The notes under the pieces: generated by a model
The model's input: only the letters and a program-made list of their open reading frames with translations
What the model was told of the DNA's origin: nothing
Databases searched by the model: none
Program-made: the position numbers and the translations under genes
Shown: piece after piece, positions 50,901 through 59,345 of the stretch
Position numbering within the stretch: the first letter of the stretch is position 1
Layout of the letters: each line of letters starts with the position of its first letter
DNA from: Streptomyces cacaoi
GTDB taxonomy: Bacteria > Actinomycetota > Actinomycetes > Streptomycetales > Streptomycetaceae
Direction: 5' to 3'
Assembly (NCBI RefSeq): GCF_006539165.1
Contig: NZ_BJMM01000016.1
Span: forward strand, 54,965-118,964
Length of the DNA: 64,000 nt

Positions 50901-52424
50901 TCACGAACCCACGGACCCGAAGGCGGGGACGATGGCCCCGTCGTACTTGTCCTCGATGTACTTCTTGACCTTCTCCGAGTTGAGCAGCTTCGCCAGCTTC
51001 TTGATCCGCGGATCGTCCTGGTCACCGTCCTTGACGGCGAGGAAGTTGGCGTAGGGGTTGCCCTTCACCTTCTCCGAGACCAGCGCGTCCTTGTGCGGAT
51101 CGAGGCCGGTGTCCACCGCGTAGTTGCCGTTGACGACCGCCGCGTCCACGTCGTCCAGGGCGCGCGGCACCGAAGCGGCCTCCAGCTCCTGGAACTTCAG
51201 GCCCTTGGTGTCGGCGATGTCCCCGAGGGTGGCCTCGGGCCCGACGCCGGACTTCAGCTCGATGACGTCGTGGTCGGCGAGCAGATGGAGCGCCCGGCCC
51301 TCGTTGGTGCTGTCGTTGGGCACGGCCACGGTCTTGCCCGCGGTCAGCTCCTTCAGGTCGTGCGCCTTCTTCGAGTAGAGCGCGAGCGGCTCCAGCTCGA
51401 CGTTGACGACGGGGACGATGTGCGTGTTCTTCTTCTCGTTGAAGTCGTCCAGATACGGCTTGTGCTGGAAGAAGTTGGCGTCGACCTCACCGCTCTCGGT
51501 CGCGGTGTTCGGCACGACGTAGTCGTTGAACTTCCGGATGTCGAGCTTGAGCCCCTCCTTCTCGGCGAGGTTCTTCTCGACGTACTCCAGGATCTCCGCG
51601 TGCGGCGTCGGCGAGGCGGCGATCTTCAGCGTCTGCTTGTCGTCGCCGCCGGAGCCGAGCCCGTAGCCGATCAGCGCGAGCGGGACGACGACGGCGGCGG
51701 CCACCGCGACGGTGCGCCCCCGGCCGAACCGCGCGAGCCGCTTGCCCGCGGCACCGGCGCCGGCCCCGCGGTGACCCGCCAGCCCCCGGACGACGGCGTC
51801 ACCGATGATCTGCACGGCCGTGACGAGGACGATCAGCGCGACGACGGTCGCCACCATCACACTCGTCTCGAACCGCTGGTAGCCGTACTGCACGGCGACC
51901 GAGCCCAGCCCGCCGCCGCCGACCGTGCCGGCCATCGCCGAGTAGCCGATCAGCACGATCACCGTGGTGGTGAGCCCGGCGATCAGGGACGGCAGCGCCT
52001 GCGGCAGCAGCACCTTGAACACGACCGTGGACGTGCTGCCGCCCATCGCCTGCACGGCCTCGACCAGCCCCCGGTCGACTTCCCGCACCGCGGTCTCCAC
52101 CAGCCGCGCGAAGAACGGGATGGCGCCGATGGCCAGCGGGACGATCGCCGCCGTCGGCCCGATGAAGCTGCCCACCACGAACCGGGTGAACGGGATCAGC
52201 GCGATCAGCAGGATGATGAACGGCAGCGAGCGGCCGACGTTCACGATCGCGCCGACGACCTTGTTGACCGGGCCGTTCTGCAACAGCCCGCCCTTGTCGG
52301 TCAGTACCAGCAGCACCCCGATGGGCAGCCCGCCGAGCAGCGCGATCAGCGTCGACCAGCCGACCATGTACAGGGTGTCGAGGAAGCCCTCGGACAGCAG
52401 CGGCTGTATCTCGGACCAGCTCAC
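50901..52424 (-). CDS. Fused methionine ABC transporter permease and substrate-binding protein (MetI-MetQ)
   Basis: A 507-residue protein. Residues 1-215 are a MetI permease with five helices and the EAA-like loop AVREVDRGLVEAVQAMGGS. A basic linker and one more helix (AVAAAVVVPLALIGYGLG, about 235-252) lead directly into a NlpA/MetQ-type binding domain (KIAASPTPHAEILEYVEKNLAEKEGLKLDIRKF, VDANFFQHKPYLDDFN). There is no stop, start site or lipobox Cys between them, so the binding protein is tethered by a helix instead of a lipid. Usually these are two genes. The GTG start at 52424 overlaps the metN stop as GTGA. Confidence 0.9.
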   Translation of the reverse strand: MSWSEIQPLLSEGFLDTLYMVGWSTLIALLGGLPIGVLLVLTDKGGLLQNGPVNKVVGAIVNVGRSLPFIILLIALIPFTRFVVGSFIGPTAAIVPLAIGAIPFFARLVETAVREVDRGLVEAVQAMGGSTSTVVFKVLLPQALPSLIAGLTTTVIVLIGYSAMAGTVGGGGLGSVAVQYGYQRFETSVMVATVVALIVLVTAVQIIGDAVVRGLAGHRGAGAGAAGKRLARFGRGRTVAVAAAVVVPLALIGYGLGSGGDDKQTLKIAASPTPHAEILEYVEKNLAEKEGLKLDIRKFNDYVVPNTATESGEVDANFFQHKPYLDDFNEKKNTHIVPVVNVELEPLALYSKKAHDLKELTAGKTVAVPNDSTNEGRALHLLADHDVIELKSGVGPEATLGDIADTKGLKFQELEAASVPRALDDVDAAVVNGNYAVDTGLDPHKDALVSEKVKGNPYANFLAVKDGDQDDPRIKKLAKLLNSEKVKKYIEDKYDGAIVPAFGSVGS

Positions 52425-53536
52425 TTCGCGTCCTCCTCGGTGAGCGCTTCCCCGCGGCCGGCGGGTGCGTCGGTGCCAGGTGCGTCGGTGCCAGGTGCAT
52501 CGGTGGCGGGCGCGTCGGTGACGGGTGCGTCCGCGACGGCCGCCACGTCGACGGTGAGGCCCTGCTCGCGCAGGAAGCCGATCGGCACCACGTTGTCGTC
52601 GAAGCTGCCGGGCAGCTCGATACGCATCCGGCCGACCTGCTTGCCCGCCACGGTGTCCATGGCGGCGCCCAGGATGGAGATGTCCACGTTGTAGGTCCGG
52701 GACAGCTTGGAGATGACCGGCTCCGTCGTCGTCTCCCCGTGGAAGGTGACGTCGACGACCGTCCGGCCCGGCTCGGAGGGCGCGCCGCCCACCGGGAACA
52801 GCTCACGGGCCAGCTCCGAGCCGGGCGTGGCCAGCAGCTCGGCGACGGTGCCGGACTCGGTGATCCGGCCGCCCTTCATCAGGGCCGCGGAGTCGCACAC
52901 GGCCTTCACCACATCCATCTCGTGCGTGATCAGCAGAACGGTCAGGCCGAGCTGCCGGTTCAGCTCGCGCAGCAGCTGGAGCACGGAGCGGGTGGTCTCC
53001 GGGTCGAGCGCCGAGGTCGCCTCGTCGGACAGCAGCACCTTGGGGTCGCCGGCCAGCGCACGGGCGATACCGACCCGCTGCTTCTGCCCGCCGGACAGCT
53101 GCGCCGGGTGGGCCTTCGCCTTGTCGGCGAGCCCGACCAGGTCCAGCAGCTCCTTCGCCTTGCGGGTCCGCTCCTGGCCGGAGTGCCCGAGGATCTCCAG
53201 CGGCAGCTCGACGTTGCCGAGCACGGTGCGCGAGGAGAGCAGGTTGAAGTGCTGGAACACCATGCCGATGCGGCCCCGGGCCTCGCGCAGCGCCCGGCTC
53301 GCGCGCTTGCCGGAGCCGGCGAGCGCGGTGAGGTCCTGGCCGTCCACGGAGACGGTCCCGGACGTGGGGCGTTCCAGCAGATTGACGCAGCGGATCAGGG
53401 AGGACTTCCCGGCACCGCTCTGGCCGACGACGCCGAAGACCTCTCCCTTGTCGACGTGGAGGTTCACGCCGTCCAGGGCGGTGACTTCGCGGTCTCGGGT
53501 GCGGTAGACCTTCGTCAGGTCCGTAGTGGTAATCAC
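52421..53536 (-). CDS. metN: Methionine ABC transporter ATP-binding protein MetN
   Basis: A 371-residue ATPase for high-affinity D/L-methionine uptake. Walker A is GQSGAGKSS, the Q-loop VFQHFNLL, the signature LSGGQKQR, Walker B VLLSDEATSALD and the H-loop ITHEMD. A C-terminal NIL regulatory domain (about 255-340) is followed by a repeated tail of the type ATDAPGTDAPGTDAP. I chose the GTG at 53536 (GGAAG upstream), where homology begins. A 300-base leader carries a Met-rich small ORF and alternative hairpins. Confidence 0.94.
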   Translation of the reverse strand: MITTTDLTKVYRTRDREVTALDGVNLHVDKGEVFGVVGQSGAGKSSLIRCVNLLERPTSGTVSVDGQDLTALAGSGKRASRALREARGRIGMVFQHFNLLSSRTVLGNVELPLEILGHSGQERTRKAKELLDLVGLADKAKAHPAQLSGGQKQRVGIARALAGDPKVLLSDEATSALDPETTRSVLQLLRELNRQLGLTVLLITHEMDVVKAVCDSAALMKGGRITESGTVAELLATPGSELARELFPVGGAPSEPGRTVVDVTFHGETTTEPVISKLSRTYNVDISILGAAMDTVAGKQVGRMRIELPGSFDDNVVPIGFLREQGLTVDVAAVADAPVTDAPATDAPGTDAPGTDAPAGRGEALTEEDAK

Positions 53537-53802
53537 AGGGCTTCCGTCGTTGTTGGGGTGCGAAAGGGTGCCGTGGCTCGCGGCGGACGCCGGTACGGCA
53601 GGGGGATCCCGGGTCCGGATCGGTCCCGGGTGCTGCGGAGCTTCGAGCTGCGGGCGGACGGCCCGCGGGCGGCGCACCGGCCCCGCCCCGTCCTGCCCGG
53701 CGTCCCGCGTCAGCGACGCGGTCGCGGGTGGTGGGGAGGCGTTCGGCCGGAGGGCGGCTGTGCCGCACGACCACACGCTGTGCGGGATCGTCTCGCGCTC
53801 AT

Positions 53803-53838
53803 GGCTCGCTTCGGGGCGCGAGCCGGCTCGGTCGGCTC
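53803..53838 (-). promoter_or_regulatory. Mutually exclusive hairpins, candidate attenuator in the metN leader
   Basis: GAGCCG (53833-53838 on the plus strand as CGGCTC) can pair with 53820-53825, or the overlapping 53818-53824 arm (GCGAGCC/GGCTCGC) can pair with 53803-53809. Both use bases 53820-53824, so only one can form. The region starts 12 bases after the leader-peptide stop. Confidence 0.45.
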
Positions 53839-53850
53839 AGGCGGGGGCCC

Positions 53851-53952
53851 TCAGAAGGCACACATTCGCCGCATGATGCGCATGCGCATACAACGAGCAC
53901 CGGGCGTCGTTTTCGCCTCGGTCGCAAGGGTGCGGCAGCTCGTCGTGTTCAT
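53851..53952 (-). CDS. Methionine-rich leader peptide upstream of metN
   Basis: A 33-residue small ORF whose last 12 residues read MRMRIMRRMCAF, with four Met codons and a Cys, after MNTTSCRTLATEAKTTPGARC. It lies in the long leader of metN on the same strand. A TTTACT hexamer at 53960-53965 places the ATG at about the expected transcription start, so the mRNA could be leaderless. Translation speed through the Met codons could govern the downstream alternative hairpins. Coding status is inferred. Confidence 0.5.
   Translation of the reverse strand: MNTTSCRTLATEAKTTPGARCMRMRIMRRMCAF
53876..53889. repeat. 14-bp perfect palindrome within the leader peptide
   Basis: ATGCGCATGCGCAT is a perfect palindrome that also encodes the Met-Arg-Met-Arg-Ile part of the leader peptide. 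It could be an operator, or merely a by-product of alternating Met and Arg codons. Confidence 0.6.
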
Positions 53953-53986
53953 GGTCTTCAGTAAAGCAGACGGGACGACGGAAGAG

Positions 53987-54019
53987 CAGGGCCGCGTCCG
54001 CATCCTGGACGCGGCCCTG
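53987..54019 (-). terminator. Terminator of the HAD phosphatase gene
   Basis: A 13-bp stem (CAGGGCCGCGTCC and complement) with a 7-base loop, 12 bases after the stop, separating the HAD gene from the metN leader. Confidence 0.8.
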
Positions 54020-54030
54020 AGACGCACTGG

Positions 54031-54810
54031 TCAGCGCGGTGCGGCCGGGTCCCTGCTGCCCAGCTCCACTCCCGCCCCCGTGACCTGCGCCGTTACGGCG
54101 GACAGATCGTCGACGACGAAGTCCGGACGGCCTCCCGGGCAGTCCGCCAGCTCCTCGCGGGTGTGCGTTGTGGCCAAGGCCACGGTGCGCATCCCCGCGG
54201 CACGGCCCGCCTGGATCCCGGCGGGCGCGTCCTCGAACACGGCACAGCGCGCCGGGTCCACCCCGAGCCGGCGCGCGGCCAGCAGGAACGGCTCCGGGTC
54301 CGGCTTGCCCCGGGAGATGTCGTCCGCCGCGATCACCATCGGCGGGTCGATGCCCACCGCGTGCAGCCGGGCCTCGGCCAGCTCCCGGGTCGCCGAGGTG
54401 ACCACGGCCCAGCGGTCGGCGGGCAGCGAGGCCAGGAGCGCCGCCGTGCCGGGCAGCGGAAGGACACCGCCGTTCGGCACGTCCGCCACCTCCAGCCGCT
54501 CGATCCGGGCCAGCGCCTCGGGGACCCGCTCGGGCGGCAGCAGATCCGCGACGATCTCGGCGGCCGGACGGCCGTGCAGCTCCACGGCGGCGAACTCCTC
54601 GGGCGTGATGCCGAACTCCTCCGCCCACGCGGTCCAGCAGCGGCGGACCGACTCCATGGAGGAGAGCAGGGTCCCGTCGTTGTCGAACAGCAGCGCGTCG
54701 AAGACGCCGAAGACCCCGAAGGCCCCGGAGTCGGCACCGCCCGGGCCGGGGCCGGGTTCCGTGCGGGGGTCGCCCGACGCCGCGGAGGCCGGCAGCACAT
54801 CGTCATACAT
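54031..54810 (-). CDS. HAD-family hydrolase (beta-phosphoglucomutase/phosphatase-like)
   Basis: A 259-residue HAD subfamily IA protein. The catalytic DNDGTLLSS motif has the nucleophile Asp in the second aspartate-bearing position of the usual DxDGT pattern, with VTSATRELAEARL as motif II, GKPDPEPFLLAARRLGV with the motif III Lys and FEDAPAGIQAGRAAGM as motif IV. It probably dephosphorylates a small sugar phosphate. The ATG at 54810 has GGAGG very close upstream; a start slightly further in is possible. The first 40 residues are not conserved. Confidence 0.88.
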   Translation of the reverse strand: MYDDVLPASAASGDPRTEPGPGPGGADSGAFGVFGVFDALLFDNDGTLLSSMESVRRCWTAWAEEFGITPEEFAAVELHGRPAAEIVADLLPPERVPEALARIERLEVADVPNGGVLPLPGTAALLASLPADRWAVVTSATRELAEARLHAVGIDPPMVIAADDISRGKPDPEPFLLAARRLGVDPARCAVFEDAPAGIQAGRAAGMRTVALATTHTREELADCPGGRPDFVVDDLSAVTAQVTGAGVELGSRDPAAPR

Positions 54811-54955
54811 ACCCTCCAGTATTCCGTCCGGGCCGCGCCGTCCGGCCGGGGGGCCGCCCGCTCCCCCGCCACCGGGGCGCTGCCGTACCGCCGGGCGGTC
54901 CCGTACCGCCGGGGGCGGAGGAATCGGGCAGGCGGGAGGTTCATAGAATCTGCGC

Positions 54956-55327
54956 ATGCTCACCCCCCTGACCGTCGCGTTGGGCGTGGCCGCGCTCGCC
55001 CTGGCCGCCTGGTGCGGCTGGGCCGCCTACCGCGACCAGCCGACGAAGGACTGGCACTTCATCGGCATGGCCGTGGTGACGCTGCTCGCCCTCGTCCAGC
55101 TGGTGGTGGGGATCGTGCAGCTCGCACGCGGCGAGGAACCGGCCGACGGCAAGGTCATCTTCCTCAGCTACCAGATCGGTGTCGTCGCGTGCGTCCCGGT
55201 GGTGGGCCTGATCTCGCTGACGGAGCGCACCAAGTGGGGCTCGCTGACGGTGGTCGCGGGCGCCGTGGTGCTGGCCGTGCTACAGGTGCGGCTCCACGAC
55301 ATCTGGGGAGGCGGCACCGGTGCCTGA
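54956..55327 (+). CDS. Four-helix membrane protein of unknown function
   Basis: A 123-residue protein with four predicted helices: LTVALGVAALALAAWCGWA, VVTLLALVQLVVGIVQLA, IGVVACVPVVGLISL and GSLTVVAGAVVLAVLQV. The loop between helices 2 and 3 contains RGEEPADGKVIFLSYQ. It overlaps the next gene by eight bases, so the pair is co-translated. Family not recognised. Confidence 0.75.
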   Translation: MLTPLTVALGVAALALAAWCGWAAYRDQPTKDWHFIGMAVVTLLALVQLVVGIVQLARGEEPADGKVIFLSYQIGVVACVPVVGLISLTERTKWGSLTVVAGAVVLAVLQVRLHDIWGGGTGA

Positions 55328-55826
55328 GACGGAAGCCACAGCGACGGCCGGGACGGACACCGGCGCCGGGCAGCAGACCGGTACGGAGAAGAGCGGGCAG
55401 GGCGCCGGCACCGGGGCGTCCGGCGGGCGGCCCGGCAGGATCAACACCGGTCCCGGCAAGCTGCTGGTCACCCTGTACGGCATCTTCACGGTGGGCGCCG
55501 CTTCCCGGTCGATCGTGCAGCTGTCCACCCGCTTCCACGAGGCTCCGCTGGCCTATGTCCTCTCGGCGGTGGCGGCCGTCGTGTACGCGTTCATCACCCT
55601 GGCGCTGGTCCGCGGCGGCGAGAACGCCCGCAGGGCCGCCCTGGTGTGCTGCTGCGTCGAACTGCTCGGCGTGCTCGGCGTCGGCACCTGGACGCTGGTG
55701 GAGCCGTCCGCCTTCCCCGACTCCACCGTCTGGTCCGACTACGGCATGGGCTACTTGTTCATCCCCGTCCTGCTGCCGGTCACGGGCCTGTGGTGGCTGC
55801 GGCGCTCCCGCACGGCCGAGGGCTGA
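55320..55826 (+). CDS. Four-helix membrane protein of unknown function
   Basis: A 168-residue protein. Residues 1-45 are Gly/Thr/Glu-rich; four helices follow (LLVTLYGIFTVGAASRSIVQL, AYVLSAVAAVVYAFITLALV, AALVCCCVELLGVLGVGTW, GYLFIPVLLPVTGLWWL). The motif KLLVTLYGIFTVGAASRSIVQ at residue 47 looks conserved. The GTG start at 55320 lies inside the preceding gene. Probably a partner of the upstream membrane protein. Confidence 0.75.
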   Translation: MPETEATATAGTDTGAGQQTGTEKSGQGAGTGASGGRPGRINTGPGKLLVTLYGIFTVGAASRSIVQLSTRFHEAPLAYVLSAVAAVVYAFITLALVRGGENARRAALVCCCVELLGVLGVGTWTLVEPSAFPDSTVWSDYGMGYLFIPVLLPVTGLWWLRRSRTAEG

Positions 55827-55908
55827 GGCGGACTTCGAACCGCCGAGGGCCGCACCGGACGGAACCGGCGGCACACCGACAGCACGTCGGCAGCACACCG
55901 GCAGCACA

Positions 55909-55941
55909 GGGGCCCGGGCGGTGCACATCCGCCCGGGCCCC
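55909..55941. terminator. Bidirectional terminator hairpin
   Basis: A 12-bp stem (GGGGCCCGGGCG and complement) with a 9-base loop, between the membrane protein pair and the convergent GNAT gene. Confidence 0.8.
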
Positions 55942-56045
55942 GTGTGCCGTGTCCCGAGCGCGCCGGTCCGTCACCTGCGGGCGGCGCGGTGCGTCATTCG
56001 CCGAAGAGGCCGGCCGTCAGGCGCTGTCGGCGATGCGGCGGGCCG

Positions 56046-56546
56046 TCACGCGCTGGTGGCGAAGGAGTCGGCGCCGGCCTCCTTGACCATCGCCGTCAGG
56101 GTGATCTGCCGGTCCCGCTCGGTGCCGACCTGCGCATAGCCGGACCTGCGGTAGAGCCGGAGGTTGCCCTCGCTGCGGTGGCCGGTCACCAGATGGAAGC
56201 GCCGGACCCCGAACTCGGCACTGAGGGCCGCCTCGACGGCGGCGAGCAGCCGGCCGCCGAGCCCGTGCCCCTGGAGGCGGGGGTGCACACACAGCCGGCC
56301 GATCCGCCCGGTGCCCTCCTCGACGACGGCGCCGCGTACGGAGCCGACGATCTCCTCGCCGAGCCGGGCCACCAGCACACAGCCCCGGGCGAGTTCGGAG
56401 CGGAACTCCTCGACCGTCTGGACGAGCGGTTCGATGCGGTAGTCGCCGTACAGCTCGGCCTCGCTCTGGAAGCAGAGGTACTGGAGCTTCAGGATCTGTT
56501 CGGCGTCACGCTCGCCCGCCGCAGAGATGGTCACGCTCATGCCCAT
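56046..56546 (-). CDS. GNAT-family acetyltransferase
   Basis: A 166-residue single-domain GNAT protein: IGRLCVHPRLQGHGLGGRLLAAVEAAL is the acetyl-CoA loop and LVTGHRSEGNLRLYRRSGY is motif B. The substrate is unknown. The ATG at 56546 has GGGGAGG nine bases upstream; the ATG two codons later is nearly as good. Confidence 0.85.
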   Translation of the reverse strand: MGMSVTISAAGERDAEQILKLQYLCFQSEAELYGDYRIEPLVQTVEEFRSELARGCVLVARLGEEIVGSVRGAVVEEGTGRIGRLCVHPRLQGHGLGGRLLAAVEAALSAEFGVRRFHLVTGHRSEGNLRLYRRSGYAQVGTERDRQITLTAMVKEAGADSFATSA

Positions 56547-56854
56547 GTGCGCCTGCCTCCCCAAATCGTGTGCGCGGGCACGCGGGTGTGAGGGTGTCGC
56601 GCCCGTGCTGTCTGCCCTGGTGACGCCGGTTGCCTATGGCACCCTTCCCCGGGGTCCGGGTGGCGCAACCTTTGTCGTCAGCATTCTGCGCAGGCATGCG
56701 GGGCCACGGGAACGCGGCGGACGGATGGCACCCTGTGACATTCCCAACTCGCGGGCGTTTTCGGCGTATACGGCGTGTTCGCGGCCGACCGGACCGTACC
56801 GGGGCCGGGCCGCCGTGACAGCGCCCGGCCCGGCCCCGGTACGACTCTCGCGCC
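56547..56854. other. Intergenic region, GNAT promoter and GDPD terminator
   Basis: About 300 bases without a supported gene. It contains the GNAT promoter near 56560-56700 (no clear boxes) and the large hairpin at 56795-56843. Confidence 0.55.
56795..56843 (-). terminator. Terminator of the glycerophosphodiesterase gene
   Basis: A perfect 18-bp stem (arms begin CGTACCGGGGCC) with a 13-base loop, 11 bases after the stop. Confidence 0.85.
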
Positions 56855-58039
56855 TCAGTCCTCGTCGCGGAACGCGGCGGCGGCCAGCAGCGCGGTGTCG
56901 CAGTTGTCGGAGAACAGCCCGTCGATGCCCGTCGCGAAGTACCGCCGGAAGACACCGAAGGCGTCGCCGTAGGCGTTGGGGTCGTCGCCCCTGCGGTGGT
57001 CGACGGGCAGGAAGGTGTTCTCGTTGCGCACGGTGTACGGGTGCAGCACCAGCTTCTGCGCATGGGCGTCGCGCACCAGGTCGGTGGGCTCGCCGAGGGT
57101 GCCGTCCGCGTTGCGCGGGATGACGAGTTCGAGCGTCGGCCCGATGCCCCGCGCGAACCCGGCGATCCACTTCAGCCCCTCGGGGGTGATCAGATCGGCG
57201 ACGGTGCGCGGGTCGTCCGCCTCGACGAAGTCCCAGGGGCGCGAGTCGGCCGTGCTGAGCAGGACGACGCCGGGGCAGTGCACGAGCCGGCCGAGCCGCT
57301 GGATGCTGCTGGGCTCGAAGGACTGCACGAAGTTCGGGGAGTCGGCCTTGTGCCGGCCGTACCGGCGCAGCAGTTTGGCCAGGGGCTTCTCCAGGCCCAG
57401 GCCCAGCCCGCGGAAGTAGGTGGGGTGCTTGGTCTCGATGTGCAGCCAGATGCGCCGGCCCCGCTTACGGCCCTCGGCCTCGGCCCAGTCGAGGACCTCC
57501 TCGAAGGTGGGCACCCGCCAGCGGCCGTCGTAGAGCGTGTTGTGCTGCCTCGTCTCGGGGATGCGCTCCTTGGCCCGCAGGGTCCTCAGCTCCGCGAGGG
57601 TGAAGTCCTCGGTGAACCAGCCGGTCAGCTCGGTGCCGTCGACGCTCTTCGTCGTCTTCCGGGAGGCGAACTCGGGGTGGTCGGCGACATCGGTGGTGGC
57701 GGTGATGTCGTTCTCGTGCCGGCACACCAGGTGGCCGTCCTTGGTGGGGACGAGGTCCTGTTCGATGACGTCGGCGCCCATGTCGAGCGCGAGCTGATAG
57801 GAACCGAGGGTGTGTTCGGGGCGGTAGCCGCTGGTGCCGCGGTGGGCGACCACGGCGGGGACGGGCAGTTCGTGATGCCGGTGCCGTCCGGCCCGGGCCG
57901 CTGCCGGTGCCCCGGCGGCCTCCGCGGGTGCGGCCTGTGCGCTGCCCGCCGGGCCCAGCGCGACGGCACCGGCACCGGCGGCGGACAACACCGCCGCCGA
58001 GAGCACGGTTCTGCGACCCGGCTGCTGCTCCTTCTCCAT
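56855..58039 (-). CDS. Secreted glycerophosphodiester phosphodiesterase, Tat signal
   Basis: A 394-residue GDPD/GlpQ enzyme that frees glycerol 3-phosphate from glycerophosphodiesters outside the cell. A twin-arginine signal (GRRTVLSAAVLSAAGAGAVALGPAGSAQA) occupies residues 8-36. Catalytic residues include His66-Arg67 in VVAHRGTSGYRPEHTLGSY, EQDLVPTKDGHLVCRHEN for the metal site and HIETKHP. Length matches GlpQ-type enzymes. The ATG at 58039 follows GAGGAGGGG. Its phosphate-scavenging role suggests PhoP control, but no convincing PHO box was seen. Confidence 0.93.
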   Translation of the reverse strand: MEKEQQPGRRTVLSAAVLSAAGAGAVALGPAGSAQAAPAEAAGAPAAARAGRHRHHELPVPAVVAHRGTSGYRPEHTLGSYQLALDMGADVIEQDLVPTKDGHLVCRHENDITATTDVADHPEFASRKTTKSVDGTELTGWFTEDFTLAELRTLRAKERIPETRQHNTLYDGRWRVPTFEEVLDWAEAEGRKRGRRIWLHIETKHPTYFRGLGLGLEKPLAKLLRRYGRHKADSPNFVQSFEPSSIQRLGRLVHCPGVVLLSTADSRPWDFVEADDPRTVADLITPEGLKWIAGFARGIGPTLELVIPRNADGTLGEPTDLVRDAHAQKLVLHPYTVRNENTFLPVDHRRGDDPNAYGDAFGVFRRYFATGIDGLFSDNCDTALLAAAAFRDED

Positions 58040-58422
58040 GGCCCCTCCTCGGCCGAGGACACCGGCGCCCGCTCGACGAGCCCGCCGTCCTCCCAGACAT
58101 GTGCTCCGACGTTGCTGACGACCGCATGATCGTAGATGCGACTGTTCGACGAACGGGAGACATGGAACGGAACGCGGGGGAAACACGTACCCGGTCGAGG
58201 AGGGTGCGGACGCGGACGGGTGGGAGGACCCGATGACGACCGGAGGGGGCGACCGGGGTGACGAGGAAGGGGCGGGAAGCGGGCCGCCGATACGGGACAT
58301 CCCGCGTCAACTCTTCGTATCGGGACAATGAACCCGGTGTGCGACTCACCGGTAGCGGCGAGTATCGTCCTCGACTGCGCGGCTGTGCGCGCACGACCGA
58401 TACCGACTGGGCGGAGGGTCCG
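58040..58422. other. Divergent intergenic region between GDPD and the acyltransferase
   Basis: Just over 380 bases with no supported gene. It holds both divergent promoters. The only notable element is the 11-bp palindrome GTTCGACGAAC at 58144-58154. Confidence 0.55.
58144..58154. promoter_or_regulatory. Palindrome in the GDPD/acyltransferase divergent region
   Basis: GTTCGACGAAC is a perfect palindrome around one base, 105 bases upstream of the GDPD start. A regulatory role is only suggested by position. Confidence 0.3.
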
Positions 58423-59103
58423 TTGTCCCGTTTCCTGCTGATCAAAGCAGTGCTCGGCCCGCTTCTGCGCCTGCTGTTCCGGCCGCGGGTCGAGGGAGCG
58501 GAACGCATTCCCGGCACGGGGCCGGCGATCCTGGCGGGCAACCATCTCACGTTCATCGACTCGCTGATCCTGCCGCTGGTCACCCGCCGCCAGGTCTTCT
58601 TCATCGGCAAGGACGAGTACGTCACCGGCAAGAGCCTCAAGGGCCGCATCATGGCGTGGTTCTTCACCGGCGTCGGCATGGTCCCGGTGGACCGGGACGG
58701 CGGACGCGGCGGGGTCGCGGCGCTGATGACGGGCCGCCGGATCCTGGAGGAGGGCAGCCTCTTCGCGATCTACCCGGAGGGCACCCGCTCCCCCGACGGC
58801 CGCCTCTACCGGGGCCGCACCGGTATCGCACGGCTCGCGCTGATGACGGGAGCACCGGTCATCCCCTTCGCGATGATCGGCACCGACGAGGTGCAGCCCG
58901 GCGGCAAGGGGCTGCCGCGGATCGGCGGGGGCCGGCGCATCACCGTCCGGTTCGGCGAGCCCCTGGACTTCGCGCGCTACGACGGCATGGACCGCGACCG
59001 GTATGTGCTGCGGGCCGTCACCGACGAGGTGATGAGCGAGGTCATGCAGCTGTCCGGCCAGGAGTACGTCGACGTCTACGCCACCAAGGCGAAGGCGGCC
59101 TGA
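58423..59103 (+). CDS. 1-acyl-sn-glycerol-3-phosphate acyltransferase (PlsC-like)
   Basis: A 226-residue membrane-associated acyltransferase making phosphatidic acid or acylating a related lysolipid. The catalytic HX4D is His41-Asp46 (AGNHLTFIDSL), followed by FFIGKDEYVTGK, GMVPVDRDGGRGGVAAL and the substrate-binding YPEGTRSPDGRLYRGRTGIARLAL. I chose the TTG at 58423 (MSRFLLIKAVLG) because GGAGGG lies four bases upstream; the frame is open to 58258 but that part is unlike the family. Confidence 0.9.
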   Translation: MSRFLLIKAVLGPLLRLLFRPRVEGAERIPGTGPAILAGNHLTFIDSLILPLVTRRQVFFIGKDEYVTGKSLKGRIMAWFFTGVGMVPVDRDGGRGGVAALMTGRRILEEGSLFAIYPEGTRSPDGRLYRGRTGIARLALMTGAPVIPFAMIGTDEVQPGGKGLPRIGGGRRITVRFGEPLDFARYDGMDRDRYVLRAVTDEVMSEVMQLSGQEYVDVYATKAKAA

Positions 59104-59214
59104 CGCCCCACGGCCCGGACGCTCCCGGGCCGCCCGCCTCTCTCCACCTGGAGGCCCGGACGGCAACCGGACAGCGGCTGGAACAGCGGCCGGAACAACG
59201 GCCGAACGGCATCA

Positions 59215-59260
59215 ACGGGCGTCGGCCCCCGCGCAGTTCCGTGCGGGGGCCGACGCCCGT
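59215..59260. terminator. Bidirectional terminator hairpin
   Basis: A perfect 18-bp stem (arms begin ACGGGCGTCGGC) with a 10-base loop between convergent acyltransferase and MFS genes. Confidence 0.88.
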
Positions 59261-59345
59261 TCCCGTTCCGTGGCCGACACCGGGGCGCCGGACCCCGGCG
59301 CCCGACGCCCCGGTCGCTCGGCGCTCAGTGCCCAGCGGTCACTGC

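Noticed and set aside
53537..53850. SAM-I or SAM-IV riboswitch before metN
   Set aside because: I looked for the conserved cores of both classes and did not find them; only a loose resemblance in a GC-rich stretch. The leader ORF is a better explanation.
58040..58200. PHO box upstream of the glycerophosphodiesterase
   Set aside because: Several GTTC elements occur but not with the 11-base spacing of direct repeats expected for PhoP sites.
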